39,212 nt of DNA, taken from positions 1 through 39,212 of the forward strand of contig DASCQC010000007.1 of the NCBI GenBank assembly GCA_036012865.1, written 5' to 3'. Source of the DNA: DASCQC01 sp036012865 (GTDB lineage: Bacteria > Pseudomonadota > Gammaproteobacteria > Comchoanobacterales > Comchoanobacteraceae). The notes beneath the pieces are model-generated. The model had not been told where the DNA came from and ran no database searches. It was given only the letters and a program-made list of their open reading frames with translations. Shown one piece after another: positions 34,564 to 39,212 of the stretch (position 1 is its first letter; each line of letters opens with the position of its first letter). The position numbers and the translations under genes are program-made.

Positions 34564-34845
34564 TCATACCCCAGGTGCCAGGATTTCCTTTGTATTCCCA
34601 GGCTGTTCCGGTTGGTCAACCTGTTCCCAGGAGCAATACGACCCTCCGAAGACATTAGCATCATGACACACGCCGTGACCCTTAACTTTATCGGTACAAT
34701 CATTATTGTGGTCACACTCGTCCAGGGGACAATAATTGGTGACCCCACACTTCAATAAGAACAACATCATAACGAGTATAAACCCATAAAATAGAGCTGT
34801 CCAACAAGCATCCCAATAACTATTAACTTCTTTTAGAATAGACAA
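34564..34845 (-). CDS. Small membrane-anchored cysteine-rich protein
   Basis: Function not recognised. 93 residues. The start is TTG at 34845, supported by CTGGAG 8 bases upstream. Residues 15-32 are a membrane helix (ALFYGFILVMMLFLL). The following 40 residues hold six Cys (33, 39, 44, 50, 60, 71) with Asp/Asn/Gly spacing (CPLDECDHNNDC, HGVCHD, GGSYCSW), like small disulfide-rich or EGF/knottin-like domains. The tail is Pro/Gln/Glu-rich. The Cys-rich part should face outside if the N-terminus is cytosolic, and could depend on the DsbA-like protein. A weak promoter, TTGTTC-17-TAAAGT, lies at 34944-34916. Confidence 0.55.
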   Translation of the reverse strand: MSILKEVNSYWDACWTALFYGFILVMMLFLLKCGVTNYCPLDECDHNNDCTDKVKGHGVCHDANVFGGSYCSWEQVDQPEQPGNTKEILAPGV

Positions 34846-34915
34846 GGTATTAACTCCAGAATAGAACGACAGCGCCAGCGCCCTAACATGTCCTTATTCT
34901 CATTTAACTCTGGAT

Positions 34916-34944
34916 ACTTTAGCACACGTATGCCACTAGAACAA
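34916..34944 (-). promoter_or_regulatory. Possible promoter of the cysteine-rich protein
   Basis: On the minus strand TTGTTC (34944-34939) and TAAAGT (34921-34916) are 17 bases apart, giving a leader of about 65 bases. The -35 is a partial match only. Confidence 0.3.
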
Positions 34945-35040
34945 AAAAATCTCTTAAGCGATAATTAGCCTCAAGAAAGACCTTTAATAACACGTGATAA
35001 ACACAGTTCAATAATGAGAGGGTTATGAAAAAGAAAAGAG

Positions 35041-35114
35041 TGGCTGGGGTGCCTGGATTCGAACCAGGGATCACGGGATCAAAACCCGATGCCTTACCGC
35101 TTGGCTACACCCCA
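35041..35114 (-). tRNA. tRNA-Gln (anticodon TTG)
   Basis: Read on the minus strand, TGGGGTGTAGCCAAGCGG starts a full cloverleaf. The acceptor TGGGGTG pairs with CACCCCA, the anticodon stem-loop is CGGGT-TTTGATC-CCG with TTG, and the T arm contains GGTTCGAATCC. Discriminator G and an encoded CCA end it (35043-35041). It is a single tRNA with its own promoter. U34 of this tRNA is a normal target of MnmG. Confidence 0.96.
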
Positions 35115-35129
35115 TCAAATTAAGACCAT

Positions 35130-35158
35130 ATTCTGCTTTAACAGCGCCCTTTTGTCAA
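35130..35158 (-). promoter_or_regulatory. Promoter of tRNA-Gln
   Basis: On the minus strand a perfect TTGACA (35158-35153) and CAGAAT (35135-35130) are 17 bases apart, about 16 bases before the mature tRNA. Confidence 0.7.
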
Positions 35159-35447
35159 TCCCAAGACGTATTTTCGTGCATTAATAAATAAAGCTGAAGT
35201 GAGAAAAACAAATAAAAAGTTAAGCCAGCTGTTATCAAGAGAGGGTATTATACGGAATAATTTGGATAGTTTTATGCTAATTTACGTGTTGTGGTGTGCC
35301 TAGAAAATCACTTTATACAAAAGTCATTAAGTAGAACGAATGCAGATAAAGAGCTTAAATCTTTTTCTATGATAAAAAACAGTTAGAGAACCCAATTCAA
35401 ACTTTTACGGTCTTTAAAGCTCATCAATAATCTATAAAATAATACAC
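35159..35447. other. Non-coding gap between the tRNA promoter and the ABC exporter
   Basis: No open frame of note, tRNA or terminator is seen. An imperfect palindrome ATTAT-ACGGA-ATAAT lies near 35248-35262, and CTATAAA at 35432-35438 stands 9 bases before the exporter ATG. The region probably holds the exporter promoter, but no convincing -35/-10 pair was found. Confidence 0.3.
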
Positions 35448-36995
35448 ATGACCTATACAGTCGGAGACCTCCTCAAGAAAATGGTGTGGCTGCAACCATT
35501 AAGCATTGTTACGTTAATATTTTTTTCTTGCCTTATTGCAACCTACCACTTGCTATTACCCTGGCAAGTTTACAGCCTCATGCAAACAAAGCCCTCTCTC
35601 ATCACATCCAATCATGCACTTATAACAACTATCAGCTTATTTTGGGCTATTGATATTGTATTTCTTCTTCAAACAAAATTATTAAGCAATTTAAAGAATA
35701 GACTTAAGGCTAAAGTTGCGCTTTTGCTACTCAAAAACTGTCGACTAGGCCAAGGGCTACCATCACAACCAGCACCAACACATATAATGCATATTCCTGA
35801 TCATGCCATTGATTTAATGATTTGGATGATATGCCATGGATTAACATCTCTTCTACAATGGAGTTATGCTCTGATAGTGATTAGTCAAATTTCATTCGCT
35901 CTTCCTATCTATTATACTTTGTTAGTAAGTATCATTATCTACAGTCAATATAACTCTCAAAACACCCAAACCTGTTGGAAAAACCATCACACTATACAAA
36001 ATAAAATTCTTGCTCAACAAAATCAGTTAATAACTCATTGGAATCGCTGGCCAACACTTCCTCAGGGGCAGCAACCCTGGAGCTTACTTAGAAAGTTAAC
36101 AAATAAACGCCATAAAACATCTGTTGAAATTTCATATAAACACCTTAAAAAACAATCGTTCATAACCTCTTGCTCACTCATCTCTCACTTGATTAGCTGT
36201 GCTATACTATTTAATCAAAAGAACCACCATATCATTTCTTTTTCAGAATTTACTTTTGCCCTGATGATTTGTTATCAACTCAACCAGAGCCTTCACTTTC
36301 AATCTGAACAGATAATAAAAATAAAACAATCCTGGGAAAACCTCTATGCCTCATTATGCCATATTCCCTCTCCAGTGGGCCCTAGCCTAAAAATACAGCC
36401 AGAATACCCCTTACCTATTCGTTTAGACAGGGTTTACCTTAACTACAAAAAAACAATACTTCATAACATTAATTTGTCGATAAAAAGAAAATCTTGGCTG
36501 CACATAAAAGGTCCCTCAGGATCTGGAAAAACTTCATTAGCCTTAATAATATCAGGCGCACTAAAACCCTCTCAGGGAACTGTGTACTTTAACAACGTTG
36601 AACTTCTATTCCAACGGTGCTGTCATCAAAAAGTTTTGTATTGTTCTACTGATCCAAAATTTAATAATCAACCCCTAAAAAACTTTCTTTTAGAATCTTC
36701 TTCCCCTTTAACCCATCATGATAAAGAACTACAGTCTCTTTGTTTAGATACCAACATCAATGACTTATCCTTAGGGCAACGCCAAAGACTCCAGTTAAAC
36801 ACAGCACTTTTCAACCATTATGATATTATCATTCTTGACGAAGCTCTTTCAGGGGTCTGCTTACAAAAAGAAATAGAATGGTTAAAACAACTTAAAAGGA
36901 TTCAATCTGCAGTCGTGTACATATCTCATCGCCAACCTGACAAACATATACAATTTGACAAAACAATCAATCTAAAGCAGGATTATAAAAGGTAA
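35448..36995 (+). CDS. Orphan ABC exporter (membrane domain fused to ATPase)
   Basis: 515 residues. Residues about 15-300 hold several membrane helices (IVTLIFFSCLIATYHLLLPW, ALITTISLFWAIDIVFLL, YALIVISQISFALPIYYTLL), the type I exporter layout. Residues 325-515 are the ATPase: Walker A GPSGSGKTS from 355, signature LSLGQRQRLQL near 440, Walker B IIILDEALSG near 459 and switch ISHR near 491. All catalytic positions are present. The layout resembles peptide, toxin or lipid exporters without a peptidase domain. No substrate or adaptor gene is adjacent. No ribosome site precedes the ATG. The membrane part is diverged, so the substrate is unknown. Confidence 0.8.
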   Translation: MTYTVGDLLKKMVWLQPLSIVTLIFFSCLIATYHLLLPWQVYSLMQTKPSLITSNHALITTISLFWAIDIVFLLQTKLLSNLKNRLKAKVALLLLKNCRLGQGLPSQPAPTHIMHIPDHAIDLMIWMICHGLTSLLQWSYALIVISQISFALPIYYTLLVSIIIYSQYNSQNTQTCWKNHHTIQNKILAQQNQLITHWNRWPTLPQGQQPWSLLRKLTNKRHKTSVEISYKHLKKQSFITSCSLISHLISCAILFNQKNHHIISFSEFTFALMICYQLNQSLHFQSEQIIKIKQSWENLYASLCHIPSPVGPSLKIQPEYPLPIRLDRVYLNYKKTILHNINLSIKRKSWLHIKGPSGSGKTSLALIISGALKPSQGTVYFNNVELLFQRCCHQKVLYCSTDPKFNNQPLKNFLLESSSPLTHHDKELQSLCLDTNINDLSLGQRQRLQLNTALFNHYDIIILDEALSGVCLQKEIEWLKQLKRIQSAVVYISHRQPDKHIQFDKTINLKQDYKR

Positions 36996-37015
36996 AGACT
37001 CATAACCCAAGATAC

Positions 37016-37031
37016 TGTTTCATGTGAAACA
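37016..37031. promoter_or_regulatory. parS: Second parS-like palindrome
   Basis: TGTTTCATGTGAAACA matches the ParB consensus TGTTTCACGTGAAACA at 15 of 16 positions. The one change (C to T) is in the central CACGTG, which is usually invariant. It lies in the 72-base gap between the convergent exporter and Sel1 genes, about 22 kb from the site at 14599. The arms could also form a hairpin before ATACATTTTTC, but a 2-base loop makes a terminator unlikely. Confidence 0.5.
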
Positions 37032-37067
37032 TACATTTTTCTCAACGAGATGTTGTATTCTTTGAAT

Positions 37068-38828
37068 CTAGAAATTCACCTTTAAACCGCCTATTTTGAT
37101 GGAAGCAGCTCCCCCTAATTTAGAAAGTTTAGCATTAGATTGAAGACCTTGACCAAATAAAGTATTGCCTTTTAAATGAAGATCTTTAACCGCATCAAAG
37201 CTCTTTTCTTGTCCCTCATACACCCAACCTGTAACTGATGAACGCTTATTCATTAGCATTTCTAAAGCATCCTGTGCTTTAATCAGCCCTTTTTTTGCGG
37301 CTTTTTTATAACAATCAATAGCTTTATTGAGGTCTTTATTTGTCAATCCTTGACCGTACTCATTCATAACGCCCAGATAATACTGCGCTTCTACATTTTC
37401 ATTTTTAGCTGCTACTGAGAACCATAAAAGAGCTTGCGTATGATGAATATCTACTTCGCCTTTTCCGTAATAATACATCACCCCCAAATTGCACTGTGCT
37501 ATAGTATTTCCTTGGAAGGCTGATTGATTGTACAAGTCAAAGGCTTTTGTATAGCTTTTAACGACACCAAGACCCTTTTCGTACATCAACCCCAAATTGC
37601 ACTGTGCTACAGCACTTCCTTGCTCGGCTGCTTGATTGTACAAGTTAAAGGCTTTTGTATAACTTTTAACGACACCAAGACCCTTTTCGTACATCAACCC
37701 CAAATTGTAATGTGCTATAGCATTTCCTTGCTCGGCTGCTTGAGTGTACAAGCCCAAGGCTTTTGTATGACTTTTAGCGACACCAAGACCCTTTTCGTAC
37801 ATCAACCCTAAACTGACTTGTGCATTAGCATACGCTTGCCCAGCTGCTTTATTGTACCAGTAAATCGCTTTTTCATAGCATTGCTCCTCTACGCCGAGAC
37901 CCTCTTCATACATATTTGCCAAATTAAACTGTGCCTTAGCAAGCCCTTGAATTGCTGCGCCGGAGTACCATTCAACGGCTGTTTTATAATTTTTAGTTAC
38001 TCCGAGCCCTTGATCATACATAACCCCCAAGCTATTTTTTGCTTCAGCACAGTCTTGCGCAGATGCCTTTATGAACCAGCTAATAGCTTCATCATAGTTT
38101 TGAGCCAATTTATACATCTTTCCTAAATTGAATTGAGCTTCAGCATGCCCTTTTATTGCGGCTTCATTGTACCAGTGAATCGCTTTCTCATGGTTTTTCG
38201 TTACTCCAATCCCTGTCTCGAATATCATGCCTAAGTTGAACTTTGCTACAATATTCCCGAGATTAGCTGCCTTTTCGAACCAATACAAGGCCCGTGGGAC
38301 GCATTGGCCTATTCCAACACCCCCTGCATACATCTGCGCGATATTGACTTGTGCTAAAACATTGTCTTGATTAGCTGCTCGTATGTACCATTCAGCAGCG
38401 ATTTCATCACTTGGATCAACCCCAAGACCCTCTGCGTACATCACTCCCAAATTTAATTGTGCTCTATCATGACCATGGTTAGCTGCTTTAGTGTACCAGT
38501 GAATCGCTTGTACATAGCTTGTAGTTACCCCTATCCCATTTTTATACATCAATCCCAGATTATATTGAGATAAAATATGTTCTTGATTGGCTGCTTGTGT
38601 GTACCAATCAATAGCTAGTGTATAATTTTGAGAAAACCATTCTCCTTGATCATGCATCACACCCAGCATGAACTGTGCTGAAACATGGTTCTGATCAGCT
38701 GCCTGTGTGAACATGTTAGCAGCACCCTGATAGTTTTGATTATCATAGTGCAACAATCCCAAATCATATTGAGCCTGAGCATCCTGTAAGCTATTTGGTT
38801 GCAGCATACGATTATTACTATTGGTCAT
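37068..38828 (-). CDS. Sel1-like repeat protein with about 14 repeats
   Basis: 586 residues, ATG at 38828. From residue 12 to about 520 I count 14 Sel1-like units of mostly 36 residues (AQxNLGxMYxxGxGVxxxYxKAxxWYxxAAxxGxxx), one shortened to 32. The C-terminal 70 residues are different (WVYEGQEKSFDAVKDLHLKG, then a Gly-rich end). There is no signal peptide. Sel1 proteins are protein-binding scaffolds; Legionella LpnE and EnhC types act in host entry. Units 10-12 are nearly identical, which points to recent tandem duplication. The target is unknown. The next gene (partial, same strand) is also Sel1, so they may be a family cluster. Confidence 0.88.
   Translation of the reverse strand: MTNSNNRMLQPNSLQDAQAQYDLGLLHYDNQNYQGAANMFTQAADQNHVSAQFMLGVMHDQGEWFSQNYTLAIDWYTQAANQEHILSQYNLGLMYKNGIGVTTSYVQAIHWYTKAANHGHDRAQLNLGVMYAEGLGVDPSDEIAAEWYIRAANQDNVLAQVNIAQMYAGGVGIGQCVPRALYWFEKAANLGNIVAKFNLGMIFETGIGVTKNHEKAIHWYNEAAIKGHAEAQFNLGKMYKLAQNYDEAISWFIKASAQDCAEAKNSLGVMYDQGLGVTKNYKTAVEWYSGAAIQGLAKAQFNLANMYEEGLGVEEQCYEKAIYWYNKAAGQAYANAQVSLGLMYEKGLGVAKSHTKALGLYTQAAEQGNAIAHYNLGLMYEKGLGVVKSYTKAFNLYNQAAEQGSAVAQCNLGLMYEKGLGVVKSYTKAFDLYNQSAFQGNTIAQCNLGVMYYYGKGEVDIHHTQALLWFSVAAKNENVEAQYYLGVMNEYGQGLTNKDLNKAIDCYKKAAKKGLIKAQDALEMLMNKRSSVTGWVYEGQEKSFDAVKDLHLKGNTLFGQGLQSNAKLSKLGGAASIKIGGLKVNF
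37500..37823 (-). repeat. Near-identical 108-bp tandem repeats inside the Sel1 gene
   Basis: The sequence around CGACACCAAGACCCTTTTCG recurs at about 37562, 37670 and 37778, exactly 108 bases (36 codons) apart. The three units differ by few bases, mainly at the variable helix positions, whereas other Sel1 units in the gene are much more diverged. Confidence 0.9.
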
Positions 38829-38897
38829 ATTATTTAGCTCTGCTTATTTGATGGAAACAACCTACCAAATATTCAGCTATGTGTCAATATCAAACGC

Positions 38898-39212
38898 TTA
38901 TCTGTTGCCGAAGCCAGGGTGATAGTTGCTTGAATTTTCATCTACCTCAGAATCATCATCCGATTCATCATCAGGAGCAGCATCAGGAGCAGCATCTCTC
39001 AATTCTTGCAAAGCACCCACCGCCTCATCACAACCATTTTCTGCTGACAATGTGAGAAGTATCAATGCCTCGCCGATACTCTCATCTACTCCTTGACCAT
39101 TATGATACATCACTCCCAAGCTATATTGAGCTTCAGCACACCCATGATTAGCAGATTTATTGTACCAATGAAAGGCTTGTTCATCACTTTGATCAACCCC
39201 CTGCCCTTGATC
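38898..39212 (-). CDS. Sel1-like repeat protein, C-terminal part (cut by right window edge)
   Basis: The frame stays open from the right edge to the stop at 38898, giving the last 104 residues. They hold the end of one Sel1 unit (DQSDEQAFHWYNKSANHGCA), a full unit starting AEAQYSLGVMYHNGQGVDES, and then an acidic tail: DAAPDAAPDDESDDDSEVDE followed by NSSNYHPGFGNR. The tail is rich in Asp and Glu and probably unstructured. The start codon lies beyond the window. It lies 69 bases before the long Sel1 gene on the same strand and may be co-transcribed. Confidence 0.85.
   Translation of the reverse strand, partial: DQGQGVDQSDEQAFHWYNKSANHGCAEAQYSLGVMYHNGQGVDESIGEALILLTLSAENGCDEAVGALQELRDAAPDAAPDDESDDDSEVDENSSNYHPGFGNR

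Noticed and set aside
34546..34758. 70-codon plus-strand frame opposite the cysteine-rich gene
   Set aside because: It has no ribosome site; the minus-strand frame has a membrane helix, regular Cys spacing and a good start site.
34991..34996. Another CACGTG core upstream of the tRNA, considered as parS
   Set aside because: The flanks (AATAA and ATAAA) do not match the parS arms, so only the 6-base core agrees.
37524..38126. Two plus-strand frames of about 100 codons opposite the Sel1 gene
   Set aside because: They repeat with the 108-bp Sel1 units and have no ribosome sites; they are shadows of the repeats.
1..39212. Search for insertion sequences, phage genes, rRNA and a DnaA-box origin
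   Set aside because: No transposase, integrase, phage structural gene, rRNA or cluster of TTATCCACA-like boxes was recognised by eye.

Overview
The window is AT-rich chromosomal DNA from a gammaproteobacterium. The evidence is the block rsmD | ftsY-ftsE-ftsX-rpoH (the E. coli order), two-subunit glycyl-tRNA synthetase (glyQ, glyS), trxA-rho, a full yej peptide-uptake operon, DjlA and sigma-32. Several features suggest a host-associated or intracellular lineage of the Legionella/Coxiella type: a Com1-like DsbA protein, two Sel1-repeat proteins, a protein with a nuclear-localisation-like N-terminus, and many small orphan helical or repeat proteins. I cannot name the species.

Layout. 1-529: the 5' part of djlA (minus strand), cut by the left edge. 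777-6132: an accessory block with a lysine-rich protein, a 1331-residue dikinase-like protein and a tandem-repeat orphan, closed by a bidirectional terminator. 6210-9891: glyS, glyQ and a dsbA-like gene, tightly coupled. 9955-13373: rpoH, ftsX, ftsE, ftsY (minus strand). 13422-16389: rsmD, rsmG, parA, parB (plus strand), with a parS-like site at the 3' end of rsmG. 16593-18220: trxA and rho from a clear sigma-70 promoter. 18345-25097: an MFS transporter directly abutting yejB-yejE-yejF-yejA. 25086-28685: an orphan membrane-anchored protein, priA and yaaA. 28847-29967: two orphan helical proteins that share an identical 13-bp upstream element. 30040-33401: mnmG, then pth and prs convergent to it. 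33611-35114: an orphan with an NLS-like N-terminus, a possibly decayed reading frame, a cysteine-rich membrane protein and tRNA-Gln(TTG). 35448-39212: an orphan ABC exporter, a second parS-like palindrome, a 14-repeat Sel1 protein and the end of another Sel1 protein.

The housekeeping genes cover translation fidelity (glyQS, mnmG, rsmD, rsmG, pth, tRNA-Gln), protein targeting and division (ftsY, ftsEX), heat shock (rpoH), chromosome segregation (parABS), replication restart (priA), transcription termination (rho), PRPP supply (prs) and peptide uptake (yej). The presence of mnmG, rsmG-parAB and parS-like sites suggests a place near the replication origin, but mnmG and rsmG are about 15 kb apart and I saw no DnaA-box cluster.

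The most unusual content is in the accessory islands. First is the 1331-residue protein: it keeps the PPDK/PEP-synthase ATP-grasp residues and a swivelling histidine but lacks the PEP-binding barrel. Second is an FtsE with degenerate ABC signature and catalytic positions. Third are the small orphans near 28.8-34.8 kb, several with good promoters.
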